NCBI GenBank assembly: GCA_964649085.1
Contig: CAZYPN010000008.1
Location: forward strand, 62,001 to 126,000
DNA length: 64,000 nt
Source of the DNA: JADMJV01 sp964649085
Lineage (GTDB): Bacteria > Vulcanimicrobiota > Xenobia > Xenobiales > JADMJV01
Direction of reading: 5' to 3'
Positions 43,442 to 52,298 of this stretch are shown in pieces. The notes below the pieces were generated by a model that was given only the letters and a program-made list of their open reading frames with translations, had not been told where the DNA came from and ran no database searches. The number at the start of each line of letters is the position of its first letter. Within the stretch, counting starts at the first letter, position 1. The translations under genes were made by a program, and so were the position numbers.

Positions 43442-45199
43442 ATGGACCTGCAGCAGCGCATCGACGACAGCGAACCCGGCTCAACCCTGGAGCTGCCTGC
43501 GGGCGTTTTCGAGCTAGAAAGCCCCCTCTTGCTGCGCCAGCCCCTGCGACTGCTGGGTCAGGGCACCCAACTACGCCTGAGCGGCCCGCGCGCGCGCGAC
43601 GCCGTGCTGCGGCTGCAGGGCAGCGGGCCCTTTGGGCTGCGGGGCCTTCGTTTTGTCTACGCGGGTGCCAGCCCGGGTCGGGCCGTGTGGCTGGAATCGG
43701 GGGAAGCCGAGTTTGAAGACTGCCACTTTAGCGGCGGACACTGGGTCGACGAGCGCGAGCTGGGCTGTGGCCTGCACGTCAGCCAGGAGGCCCGAGCCCG
43801 GGTGCTGTTTTGCGAATTTTTCGGCAGCGAAGTGGGGCTGTTGGCCGACCACCAGTGCCGACTGGAGCTGGAATCGAGCCGCTTTTACAACCAGCGCTTC
43901 TGGGGGCTGCGCCTGCAGGGCCACAGCAGCTCCAGGATCAGCCAGAACGAATGTCGCGACCAGGGCCTGGCCGGCATCTGGATCGGGGCCCAGGCCCGGG
44001 CCGAACTGGAGGGCAATCGCTGCGAGGCCAACGGGGCTCAGGGCCTGTGGATCGGAGGGCAGAGTCAGGTGCGGTTGCGCGGCAACGAGTCGAGCCGCAA
44101 CCAGCAGCACGGCCTGACCGCCGAAGAGCAGGCCGAGCTGCTGATCGAATCGCAGGTCTGCGAAGAGAACGCGCTCTGTGGCCTGGACCTGGGCGGCGAG
44201 TGCCGGGCCCTGGTCAACGCCTGCTACTGCACCCAGAACCAGTGGCACGGCATTCAGGTGCGCGATCAGGCCGCGCCCGTGCTGCGCAAGAATCGCTGTC
44301 GCCACAACCAGCACTCGGGCCTGGCCTACTACGGCCAGGCCGGCGGCAGCGCCCAGGACAACTGGCTGGAGGAAAACCTGGAGTATGCCGTGCAGGTGGG
44401 CGAGCAGGCTGAACCGCTGCTCAGCCACTTGCGCTGCGCCCGCAGCGGCCTTTCCGGCATCGCCTACTTTGGCGACAGTGGGGGGGTGGCCCGGGCCAAC
44501 CAGTGCCAGGACCATGCCTATCACGGCATCCAGATCGGCCAGCAAGCGCGCCCGCTGGTGGAAGGCAACCACTGCCGCAAGAACCAGCTCTTCGGCATCG
44601 CCTGTTTTGGCGACTCGCGACCGCTGGTCCGGCTCAACGAGTGTCGCGAGAACCTGCAGGGCGGGATGTACGTCGGCGATCAGAGCGAGCCCCAGCTGTG
44701 GGAGAACCTGCTGGCGGACAATGCCCAGTGCGGGCTGCAGTGCGTGGGACGCAGCGCCGGCCTGGTGGCCGAGAACCGCCTGGAAAACAACGGATTCTAC
44801 GGCTTTCACATCGGCCCCGAGGCCCGCCCGTTGCTCGGCGACAACCACAGCACCGGTCACAGTGTCAGCGACCTGAGCAACCTGAGTCGCCAGGTGTTGC
44901 AACTGGAACTGCTGCGCAAACAGGGCCCGAACCTGGCGGTGGGCTATTATCTGCAGGTCGGGGACCAGCGCCTGGCCCTGCCCTTCGAGCCCAAGCCCAA
45001 CGAGCGCAAGGTGCTGGAGGCCCTGGCCCGTCACGGAAAGATGAGCGAGGCCGAGTTGAGCAAGGTGGCCGGCACTCGACGCATCTCGGGTCTATTGGAA
45101 TCGCTGCAAGAGCGCTTTCAACGGGCCGGAGTGGCCGGGCTGGTGTGCAGCGGTCAGGGCAGCGAGGGCTCGATCTACACTTTGGAACTGCAGAAGTGA
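43442..45199 (+). CDS. parallel beta-helix repeat protein with wHTH-like tail
   Basis: The 585-aa protein begins like pectate-lyase/NosD folds (LQQRIDDSEPGSTLELPAGVFEL). It then has about 15 coils of 22-24 residues with the pattern NxCRxNxxxGI..GxxAxP (e.g. EGNRCEANGAQGLWIGG, ENRLENNGFYGFHIG). Cysteines recur in many coils. The last 80 residues change to a helical region, KPNERKVLEALARHGKMSEAELSKVAG, which looks like a winged-helix module. There is no signal peptide. Polysaccharide lyase activity is not supported by any catalytic residue I can see. Confidence 0.72.
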   Translation: MDLQQRIDDSEPGSTLELPAGVFELESPLLLRQPLRLLGQGTQLRLSGPRARDAVLRLQGSGPFGLRGLRFVYAGASPGRAVWLESGEAEFEDCHFSGGHWVDERELGCGLHVSQEARARVLFCEFFGSEVGLLADHQCRLELESSRFYNQRFWGLRLQGHSSSRISQNECRDQGLAGIWIGAQARAELEGNRCEANGAQGLWIGGQSQVRLRGNESSRNQQHGLTAEEQAELLIESQVCEENALCGLDLGGECRALVNACYCTQNQWHGIQVRDQAAPVLRKNRCRHNQHSGLAYYGQAGGSAQDNWLEENLEYAVQVGEQAEPLLSHLRCARSGLSGIAYFGDSGGVARANQCQDHAYHGIQIGQQARPLVEGNHCRKNQLFGIACFGDSRPLVRLNECRENLQGGMYVGDQSEPQLWENLLADNAQCGLQCVGRSAGLVAENRLENNGFYGFHIGPEARPLLGDNHSTGHSVSDLSNLSRQVLQLELLRKQGPNLAVGYYLQVGDQRLALPFEPKPNERKVLEALARHGKMSEAELSKVAGTRRISGLLESLQERFQRAGVAGLVCSGQGSEGSIYTLELQK

Positions 45200-46386
45200 G
45201 CCAGTTTTCGGTGGAACTCGGTCACTCGCACGTCGCCCGCGCTCTCCACATAGACGCCGTCCATTTGATAGAGAGGTCCGAAGCGCCTTCGCTGTTCCTG
45301 GACCCGCTGCTGGATTTGACGGGCCAGGTGCTTCATGTCGTCGATCCGGGCCCTGAGCTTTTCGTTCTCGATGATGCGAAATCCCGACAGATCCAGATCG
45401 AGGTTTCCTCGGGGCAGGATCAGCCACAATCCTGGAAGCCCCAGGTCGAGCCGAACCGGCTCCAGGGCCACACCGTGGTCGACAAAAATGCAGGTAGCCT
45501 CGGGCTCGAAGCGTGAGTCGACGGCGGCCGCCGCTCGACACCCCACCACCTCTCCCCAAGATTCCCGATCCTGCACCTCAAAGAAGAAGCAGGTCTGGCC
45601 GATGGCGGCCGGCGAGAACATCACCCCTCCCGGATGCCAGTGCACGACTCGCCATACCCAGCGCGGACCTTCGCGAAAAAAGCTGGCCAGAGCCGGCGGC
45701 TTGATGCCGAAATCAGAGCCCGGCCAGAACATCTGATACAGGAAGAAGGGATGCTCGCCCCGACCGGCCGGAATCTGGGGCCAATAGTTTTGCATCCCCA
45801 GGCCGTCAAAACGCAGCGGAATGGGGCAAAAACCGCCCTTTTGCTGCAACAGCAGCCCTTCTTCCGCTCGGTCACGAGCGCTGATCCAGAAGCGCCAGTT
45901 GGGCGGACGAAACTGGGTCAGCAGGCCCTCCACGGGCGGGCGTGCCCGATAGCGCCAGCATTCGGTGCTGTTGCCGGTGGCTCCCAGGCGCAGCACGTCG
46001 GACCCTTGGGGATGATTAACGCGCCAGCATACCGCCTCGTGGCGATTGAGCATGGCTCCCAACAATGCCTGGCACAGCGAGCGCAAAGCCGGATTGGCCA
46101 CCTCAAGGGGGTTGCCCAGCCCTTCGGTGACCGAAGAGAACTGCTGCAGCTGCTCATCTTGCGGACAGAACCTGGCCACCGTGGCCTGGGCATGAACCTC
46201 GATGCGAACCTCGGGAGCGCCGCTCAGCACCGCCGCCTGGACAACCTTCAGCAGGTAATGGGCCGGCGAGGGCAGGCGAAACTGCTCCAACTTGTCGCGC
46301 GCCTTCAGAAAATCGACGGAGAACTTGCCCGACGATTCCAAGACCGCATCGGCCAGCCCGTGCCTGACGTATTCCTCTACCGACAT
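45175..46386 (-). CDS. protein of unknown function, 403 aa
   Basis: I do not recognise this protein. It begins with an alpha/beta region (SPAHYLLKVVQAAVLSGAPEVRIEV) that faintly recalls the N-terminal helix and strand of GHKL-type ATPases such as Hsp90, but the N, G1 and G2 boxes are not evident. The C-terminal quarter is helical and charged (ENEKLRARIDDMKHLARQIQQRV). There is no signal peptide. Its 3' end overlaps the convergent beta-helix gene by 25 bases. Confidence 0.7.
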   Translation of the reverse strand: MSVEEYVRHGLADAVLESSGKFSVDFLKARDKLEQFRLPSPAHYLLKVVQAAVLSGAPEVRIEVHAQATVARFCPQDEQLQQFSSVTEGLGNPLEVANPALRSLCQALLGAMLNRHEAVCWRVNHPQGSDVLRLGATGNSTECWRYRARPPVEGLLTQFRPPNWRFWISARDRAEEGLLLQQKGGFCPIPLRFDGLGMQNYWPQIPAGRGEHPFFLYQMFWPGSDFGIKPPALASFFREGPRWVWRVVHWHPGGVMFSPAAIGQTCFFFEVQDRESWGEVVGCRAAAAVDSRFEPEATCIFVDHGVALEPVRLDLGLPGLWLILPRGNLDLDLSGFRIIENEKLRARIDDMKHLARQIQQRVQEQRRRFGPLYQMDGVYVESAGDVRVTEFHRKLAHFCSSKV

Positions 46387-46419
46387 GGGGAGTGGTTCTC
46401 AGGCGAGGACGGATTTCCC

Positions 46420-46810
46420 TTATGGGTTTGAGCTAATCTGAAAGCCCCAGATGAAGCAGCCACATCGCTCCAGCCCCCACCAGAGCCAGATCGTCCTACC
46501 AGCTCGGAGCGTTGCTGTCGACCCGATAGCATTCAGTTCCAGCAACTCCCAGGCCAGACTCTGGCCATCGGCCTCACCCAGTCGTTCCCTCAAATGTCTT
46601 TCCCAATCCACCACAGGACGCGCCGCGACGTTCCAGTTATGGCCCGGGGGCTTGTTGATGAAAGTAGGTCTCCAAAGCATCCTGGAGCGTTGCTCCCAAC
46701 AAACGATGCAAGAAGAAGTTGGGAGCGTGATTCACCGCAATGTGCTGCCTTTCCATACGCTGGAGCAACAACTGAATGCGGTCGGCGGGACTCCATTCAG
46801 TCCTGGCCAT
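46420..46810 (-). pseudogene. small gene broken by a frameshift
   Basis: Reading from the ATG at 46810 (overlapping the carbonic anhydrase stop) gives a coding-like 57-aa stretch, ADRIQLLLQRMERQHIAVNH...ALETYFHQQAPGP, which stops at 46637. The adjacent frame continues with equally coding-like NWNVAARPVVDWERHLRERL...WELLELNAIGS to 46420. The change falls at a G/C run near 46641-46650. Either a broken gene or a sequence error would explain it. Family is unknown. No other gene fits this 410-base gap. Confidence 0.45.
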
Positions 46811-47477
46811 CAAAGGGCGGCAAGAAGACGACTTCGCCATTGTCCATGTCGTATACCGCGCCACAAATCAGAAGCTGGCCGTTTTCTTCCAGCTCCCGCA
46901 AAATCGGGCTGTCCTGGCGAATTCGCTCGATATTGAGGCGAACGTTGTGCTCTGTCACCTGATGCACAAACTCCGGATTGTCGCTGGTCTGCTCGCCCTC
47001 AAAGTGGCGGCTCGCAGCCACGGCCGGCTGAAGATTGGTCAGCATCTGGGTGATGTTGCCCAGCTTCACGTTGCTAATGGCGCTTTTGATGGCGCCGCAA
47101 TGCTCGTGGCCGAGCACCAGGATCAGCTTGGCCCCGGAAACCCGACAGGCGAATTCCATCGACCCCAGGATGTCGGTATTGACGAAATTCCCCGCAACGC
47201 GCGCTACGAACAGATCGCCGATGCCGCGGTCGAAGACGTCTTCCACGGGGACTCGTGAATCGACGCACGACAAAATGATGGCTTTCGGATACTGACTGAG
47301 CACCGCCTTGCGAATTTGGGCTCGGTGGTTGCGAATGGTCACCTCGCCGGCCACAAAGCGACGATTGCCCTCTTTGAGCATGGCCAGGACGGCGGAGGGA
47401 GTGAGCCTCTCCTGTTGTTCCTTGGTCAGGACGTCCTCGATCAGCCCCTCTCGATCGGTATTCATCGAACTCGACAT
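46797..47477 (-). CDS. beta-class carbonic anhydrase
   Basis: The 226-aa enzyme should interconvert CO2 and bicarbonate. The zinc ligands Cys71, His124 and Cys127 are in LSCVDSRVPVED and VLGHEHCGAI, and the Asp73-Arg75 pair is intact. The N-terminal 30 residues are polar without an export signal. The ATG at 47477 follows GAGG at ten bases; a second ATG four codons in is possible. It lies between two degraded small genes at the edge of the defence island. Confidence 0.92.
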   Translation of the reverse strand: MSSSMNTDREGLIEDVLTKEQQERLTPSAVLAMLKEGNRRFVAGEVTIRNHRAQIRKAVLSQYPKAIILSCVDSRVPVEDVFDRGIGDLFVARVAGNFVNTDILGSMEFACRVSGAKLILVLGHEHCGAIKSAISNVKLGNITQMLTNLQPAVAASRHFEGEQTSDNPEFVHQVTEHNVRLNIERIRQDSPILRELEENGQLLICGAVYDMDNGEVVFLPPFDGQD

Positions 47478-47534
47478 CGCGTTCTTCCTCGTTTCTCCGG
47501 CTCTCAAGGACCTGGTTTCTACGTTGCTCCCTCC

Positions 47535-47775
47535 CTACCCGCCTCGGCAGGCAACTGAAGCTGCCCCTTCCAGATGTTCGATGAACACTCTCAGCAACGC
47601 CAGCAACATCGTGGTCCAGACTGCGAGCCCGTAACGACGAGAGCGTGCCTCTCATCTGCCGGACGATTTCATCGCTGTCTTTCGGTGTAGCCAGGTAGCC
47701 AACCCAACTCAGAAAGGGATTGTCCACGACCGCCTCGGTGATATAGAAGGGGTTGTTCTCCTCGTGGAACTCCAC
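47535..47775 (-). pseudogene. small membrane protein remnant, frameshifted
   Basis: From the ATG at 47775 the frame reads a protein-like 47 residues (NPFYITEAVVDNPFLSWVGY...EIVRQMRGTLSS). In the next frame a transmembrane-like segment and natural stop follow: RYGLAVWTTMLLALLRVFIE...CRGG, ending at 47535. No single frame covers both parts, so a frameshift near 47640 seems to have broken it. The remaining bases to the carbonic anhydrase start and to 47903 show nothing else. Confidence 0.35.
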
Positions 47776-47902
47776 CTCGGTGGTCTCCTATCAGCTATGT
47801 CTACCAACCGACGTTATCAAGCCTGGGAGAGTCGGTCGATGCAGAGCACGGAGCATTCTAGCAAGGCAAGAAGACGCGGAGCTTCGGCGAAGACCCAAGG
47901 AG

Positions 47903-49045
47903 ATGACCAGGGTAGAAGTAGCCCCCCGTGTGCTGGAATGGGCCAAAGAGAGAGCGGGCCTCAGCGATGAGGAACTGAACCAGGCCTTTCCTCGCTATCG
48001 TGAGTGGTTGACCCAGGCGATCAAACCCACCCTGAGGCAATTGGAAGGATTCGCCGCCAAAGCCCAAGTGCCAGTCGGCTATCTCTTCCTGACCGAACCC
48101 CCGGACGAGCCTCTTCCGATTGCCGACTACCGCACCCATCACGACCGCGGCGTAAGCCGGGCCAGCCCTGAGCTTTTCGACACCCTTCACAGCATGATTC
48201 TACGTCAGGCCTGGATGCGGGACTACCTGTTCGAAATCGGGGCAAAGCCACTCCCGTTTGTCGGCAGCATGACGACCCAAGACGGCATCTTTCGGGTAGT
48301 CCAGGCGATGCGAAGTACACTGGGCCTGGAGACCGGTTGGGCCAGGCAGTATGCCAACTGGACCAAGGCTTTTCGTGGCCTGCTAGAAACCTGCGAGACC
48401 GTTGGCATTCTCTTTTCGGTGAATGGCGTTGTTGACAACAATACTCACCGCCGACTCGACCCGGCGGAGTTCCGGGGATTCGTACTGGTAGACCCCTACG
48501 CTCCCCTGATTTTCATCAACGGCGCTGACGCAAAGTCGGCCCAGATGTTTACTCTCGCCCACGAACTTGCCCATCTGTGGGTAGGACGGTCTTCGCTTTT
48601 CGATCTTCCGGCGCTTGAAGCTCGGGGCAACGATGTGGAGATTTTCTGCAATCGGGTGGCCGCCGAATTTCTTGTTCCCGAGACAGAGCTTCGCCAACAC
48701 TGGTCGGTTGCCGGCGAAGGAGCAGCTGCCTTTGACTCGCTGGCTCAGCTCTTCAAGGTCAGTCCCCTCGTCATCGGCCGTCGGGCCCTGGATCTGGGGC
48801 TGATCGAGGCCAAAGCTTTCTTTGCCTTCTACCAGCAAAGGGTTCAACAGGAACGTAAGAAACCCGAGGGGGAAGGCGGTGGCAACTTCTACGCCACTCA
48901 ACGCTTTCGTTTGGGTAAGCCGTTCGCGGCCGCCGTGGTGCGCTCGGCCCGTGGCGGCAGGCTGCTCTACCGCGACGCCTATCAGCTGCTGGGTTTACGG
49001 GGCCCGACCTTCGACCACTACGCGGCGGAGCAACTGGGTCTTTGA
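47903..49045 (+). CDS. ImmA/IrrE-family metallopeptidase with Xre-like N-terminus
   Basis: The 380-aa protein has an N-terminal helical region typical of the HTH/ImmA group (VLEWAKERAGLSDEELNQAF, TLRQLEGFAAKAQVPVGYLFL). A gluzincin domain follows with His220-Glu221-x-x-His224 in LAHELAHLWVG and a downstream VEIFCNRVAAEFLVPE helix supplying the third ligand. Such proteins cleave repressors or act as antitoxin-like regulators. The stop overlaps the next start (TTGA), so it is paired with the DUF4411 gene as a likely two-gene stress or toxin-antitoxin module bordering the defence island. Confidence 0.85.
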   Translation: MTRVEVAPRVLEWAKERAGLSDEELNQAFPRYREWLTQAIKPTLRQLEGFAAKAQVPVGYLFLTEPPDEPLPIADYRTHHDRGVSRASPELFDTLHSMILRQAWMRDYLFEIGAKPLPFVGSMTTQDGIFRVVQAMRSTLGLETGWARQYANWTKAFRGLLETCETVGILFSVNGVVDNNTHRRLDPAEFRGFVLVDPYAPLIFINGADAKSAQMFTLAHELAHLWVGRSSLFDLPALEARGNDVEIFCNRVAAEFLVPETELRQHWSVAGEGAAAFDSLAQLFKVSPLVIGRRALDLGLIEAKAFFAFYQQRVQQERKKPEGEGGGNFYATQRFRLGKPFAAAVVRSARGGRLLYRDAYQLLGLRGPTFDHYAAEQLGL

Positions 49046-49551
49046 GCACCTTTGCCTTTGTGATGGACTCAAACGTCTTCATCGAGGCTCACCGCCGCTA
49101 TTATTCGTTTCCCATCTGTCCGGGTTTTTGGGACGCCATCGCAAGGCACCACAAGACGGGGCAGGTTTGCAGCATCGACCGCGTTCTTAAAGAGTTGACT
49201 CAAACGGCCGACGAGCTTGGCAACTGGGTCAAAGGAGGCGTCTCTCCCAGCTTCTTTCGAGCAACCACGGGAGCACCGGTGGTGGACGCTTTCGCAAAGG
49301 TTGCGCGCTGGGTCGATGCGTCCCCTCAGTATGCGCAAGCCGCCAAAAGACAGTTCCTCGGTGGCGCGGACCCCTGGTTGATTGCCTACTGCGTGACCGA
49401 GAAAGCGACGCTGGTCACCCAGGAAGTGCCCGCGCCGCAGGCCCAGAACAAGCTGCCCATTCCTAATGTTTGCAACGCTTTCCATGTGCCCACATGCAAC
49501 ACGTTTGAACTCCTGAGGCAGCTACCCGCAGTATTTCACCTATCGGAGTGA
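49042..49551 (+). CDS. DUF4411 PIN-like protein, probable toxin
   Basis: The 169-aa protein begins FVMDSNVFIEAHRRYYSF, the first acidic motif of PIN-like nucleases, and later has GGADPWLIAYCVTEKATLVTQEVPAPQAQNKLPIPNVC, the DUF4411 hallmark (second Asp plus TQE). It would be an RNA-cleaving toxin controlled by the coupled ImmA/IrrE partner, as commonly seen for this pair. The TTG start overlaps the preceding stop. Its end is 14 bases from the convergent helicase gene. Confidence 0.82.
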   Translation: MSTFAFVMDSNVFIEAHRRYYSFPICPGFWDAIARHHKTGQVCSIDRVLKELTQTADELGNWVKGGVSPSFFRATTGAPVVDAFAKVARWVDASPQYAQAAKRQFLGGADPWLIAYCVTEKATLVTQEVPAPQAQNKLPIPNVCNAFHVPTCNTFELLRQLPAVFHLSE

Positions 49552-49565
49552 GCGAAGAGCAACTC

Positions 49566-52298
49566 TCAGGGCACTTCAACCCAGCCGATCAAGCGGGCTG
49601 AGAATCCCTGTGTGTTGGCCAGCAGTCCTTTGTGCTCCAGGTCTCGGTGCAGCATCGGCTCAAGCTGCGCCAAGTAAGCGGAGCGCTGTTCTGCCGTGAG
49701 CCTAGGAGGAGAGGGGGGTCGGTCTAGCCAGGCCAATTCTTGCCGTTCCCATTGCGGCATTCGCTGACCATCGGGGCGGCAGGCCAGGACACAGAGCACA
49801 TGACGGTTCTCCCCTTGGGTGCCCTGTAGATGGACCTTCCACCAGGAAATGACTCCTGGTTCCTCACCCTCAACGGATAGGCCTAGATGCTCGGGAGCCA
49901 CCTGGCTCCAACGCGCGATGGCCGCTTCCATCAAAGGGTGGTCCAGGCCCAACAAAGTCAATTCTTCCTGATCTCGGGCCAGATCTCGGTCGGTGGTCAG
50001 CAAAGTCAAACACCCACCAGAGGCGTCCAGCCACTCATAGACCGAGCGAGCACGTGGCTGCACAGACCGACCTTCATCCCGATAGGCGCCTTCCAGGAAC
50101 TGGAGCAGTCGGCGCATACTCTCGCTGATGTCAGCAAAGGGCCGATAATCCTCAAGTTGAAAACCGTTGAGGTCCTGGAAGAGCTCAAAGACGACCTCCC
50201 GCGCTCGTGAAGCATTGGAAAGCGCAGCTTCTAACTCGAGCCGGGTGCGACGAAGTTCGGGGTCGCCCAGAGCCTCCTGATAAAGTCGTTCGTAACTGAG
50301 ACGCTCCGAGAGCTGTCCCAAAATCTGGGTTCGCAGATCCTCCGCGACATGGCCGTTCTCATCCACTTTACCGAGAGTCCGAGCAATTTCTTTGAGCTTC
50401 TCTTCCAGCAACATAAAGATGCGGCCCTCAATCGTATCGGCCAGCACCAAGTTGTACACCTGGGCTGTGTCCTTTTGACCATAGCGATGGATTCGCCCAA
50501 TGCGTTGCTCAAGATCCATCGGGTTCCAGGGTAAATCGAAGTTGAACAGCACCCGAGAGAACTGCAAGTTGATACCCTCTCGACCGGCGGCAGTGCATAC
50601 CAGCACGCGTGGCCCATCGGGCCGGCGGAATTTCTTTTCGGCAGCCACCTTGGCCCCCTGGTCTCCTCCACGCAAGACCACCACGCCCTGCCCAGGGTAC
50701 ACTTCCTCTATCTTTCGCTCCAACAGATCGACGGTGCCCAGGTAAGTGGCGAAGACCACCACTTTCTCTTGGGGGTTGTGCCGCCACAGCGTTCCCAGGG
50801 CCTCCAGGAGTTTCTGCACTTTAGTCTCGGCGCCGCTTGGAAAAGAGGCTAACAGCTCGCGAATACGATCACGCTCTTCCGGCAGGGCCAGCCTCACCAG
50901 GGCGGCTGCGTCTTCCTCACTGGACGAACTCGGGTCGTCTGCGTCCAGGGCTTCACTCTCCTCTTTCTGCAGGCGCTTGATCAAGCGAATCTTCAGATCA
51001 AGCAATTGTCGATCCACTTCGCTGCGGGCCACCAGGTCGTCCCCGAGCCCGGTCTGCTCTCGAATCATGGCGCGGGCCTCGGCGTAGAGAGCATCGCGGG
51101 CCTCCACGTCCAGGTCTTCGTCGCGTTGAATGGCCTCGTGGATCGTCAGCATTAACAGTCGGCGCCTGAGTGTGCGCTGGACGGCGGCGAAACTGGAGGC
51201 AGCGATCTTTTGGAAGACCGACATCACAAAGCCCAGCGAAAGGCCCTTGCCTCCCTGGCGGCGAGCCAGCGCGAAGCCTTCCTCCAAATACTGTCGAAGC
51301 TGGCCATAAAAGGCTTGCTCGGCTGACGACATGAGGAAGGTCTCGGTATTGACCCAGCGTCGCGCAAAGAGGGCCGAACCATCGGCCTTGCAAGCATCTG
51401 CCTTGGTCCGCCGTACCACGACCTCGTTAAGACGATGGCGATTCTCCAGCATGTCGGCCGGGTCGCGAAAGAGCGTCGGCTTGAGCAGCTGCACCAGCAT
51501 ATAGAAGGCGAAGTGGTCTCCCTGGTGAGGGGTGGCCGAGAGCAACAGCAAATCCCGGGAGTGACCCCGTAAAGCCTCACCCAGCTTGTAGTTCTCGGTT
51601 TTGCGAACGCGGTTACCCTGGCGCTGCGCCGTCAGGTGGTGAGCTTCGTCAAAGACCACCATATCCCAGGTCGGGGCCTCCAGGATGCGGCGCACCCGGG
51701 CGGGTCGCTTGAGGGTATCAATACTGGCGATCAGGCGGTGATGCTTGGCGAAGGCATTGCTGCGTCGGTCGGTGACGTCCCCTTCGCTGCCAAATACCTC
51801 AAAATCCAATTGAAAGACTTCATTGAGCTCTCGCTGCCAGTTATGGACAAGGCCCGCGGGCACCACCATGAGCGCTCGCTTCAACTCGCCCCGGCTGGCC
51901 AGTTCTCGCAGAATCAGGGCTGTCTCGATCGTCTTGCCCAGACCCACTTCATCGGCGATCAGAAAGCGCCTGGGGGAGGCTTCGGCCACCTGGTGGGTGA
52001 GCACGATTTGATGGGGTAGCAAATCGACTCGCGCCGAAGTCAGGGCAGCAGCACTTTCCAATAAGGGCAAGCTGTGGGCCTCCAGGCTCAGCTTCATCTG
52101 CTGAGCTCGCCGGGCGCTGCCCTCAACCCCCGACAGAATTCGCTGCTCCCAGGACTGGGCCGTCTGCAGGGCATCACGCCGAACCTGGCGCTCGCCGGTT
52201 TCGAAAAAGACGAGCAGCAACTCGGGACTGGTGACCTGGAGCACGACCCCGCTTCCGAACTCGGGATGGGTGACCCGTTGACCCGGCTGATAGGTCAC
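49566..52298 (-). CDS. SNF2-type helicase of BREX-like island (BrxHII-like)
   Basis: The 910-aa protein has an N-terminal SH3-like GQRVTHPEFGSGVV. A SNF2/RapA-like motor follows: Walker A ADEVGLGKTIET (about 116-123), a DEAH box in VVFDEAHHLTAQ, LLLSATPHQGD, and C-terminal AGREGINLQFSRVLFNFDLPWNPM and QRIGRIHRYGQKD. It should be an ATP-driven DNA translocase in phage defence. I prefer the GTG at 52298, which overlaps the upstream stop (GTGA); an ATG at 52328 would add ten residues. It is last in a five-gene operon. Confidence 0.85.
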   Translation of the reverse strand: MTYQPGQRVTHPEFGSGVVLQVTSPELLLVFFETGERQVRRDALQTAQSWEQRILSGVEGSARRAQQMKLSLEAHSLPLLESAAALTSARVDLLPHQIVLTHQVAEASPRRFLIADEVGLGKTIETALILRELASRGELKRALMVVPAGLVHNWQRELNEVFQLDFEVFGSEGDVTDRRSNAFAKHHRLIASIDTLKRPARVRRILEAPTWDMVVFDEAHHLTAQRQGNRVRKTENYKLGEALRGHSRDLLLLSATPHQGDHFAFYMLVQLLKPTLFRDPADMLENRHRLNEVVVRRTKADACKADGSALFARRWVNTETFLMSSAEQAFYGQLRQYLEEGFALARRQGGKGLSLGFVMSVFQKIAASSFAAVQRTLRRRLLMLTIHEAIQRDEDLDVEARDALYAEARAMIREQTGLGDDLVARSEVDRQLLDLKIRLIKRLQKEESEALDADDPSSSSEEDAAALVRLALPEERDRIRELLASFPSGAETKVQKLLEALGTLWRHNPQEKVVVFATYLGTVDLLERKIEEVYPGQGVVVLRGGDQGAKVAAEKKFRRPDGPRVLVCTAAGREGINLQFSRVLFNFDLPWNPMDLEQRIGRIHRYGQKDTAQVYNLVLADTIEGRIFMLLEEKLKEIARTLGKVDENGHVAEDLRTQILGQLSERLSYERLYQEALGDPELRRTRLELEAALSNASRAREVVFELFQDLNGFQLEDYRPFADISESMRRLLQFLEGAYRDEGRSVQPRARSVYEWLDASGGCLTLLTTDRDLARDQEELTLLGLDHPLMEAAIARWSQVAPEHLGLSVEGEEPGVISWWKVHLQGTQGENRHVLCVLACRPDGQRMPQWERQELAWLDRPPSPPRLTAEQRSAYLAQLEPMLHRDLEHKGLLANTQGFSARLIGWVEVP

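Noticed and set aside
43571..45034. 487-codon minus-strand open frame over the beta-helix gene
   Set aside because: It only reflects the repeat structure of the plus-strand protein; Ala/Val/Gln-rich without a fold signature.
47074..47534. Continuation of the 47775 frame into the carbonic anhydrase
   Set aside because: After the first 47 residues it reads Arg/Ser-rich shadow of the carbonic anhydrase gene, whose zinc ligands are intact.
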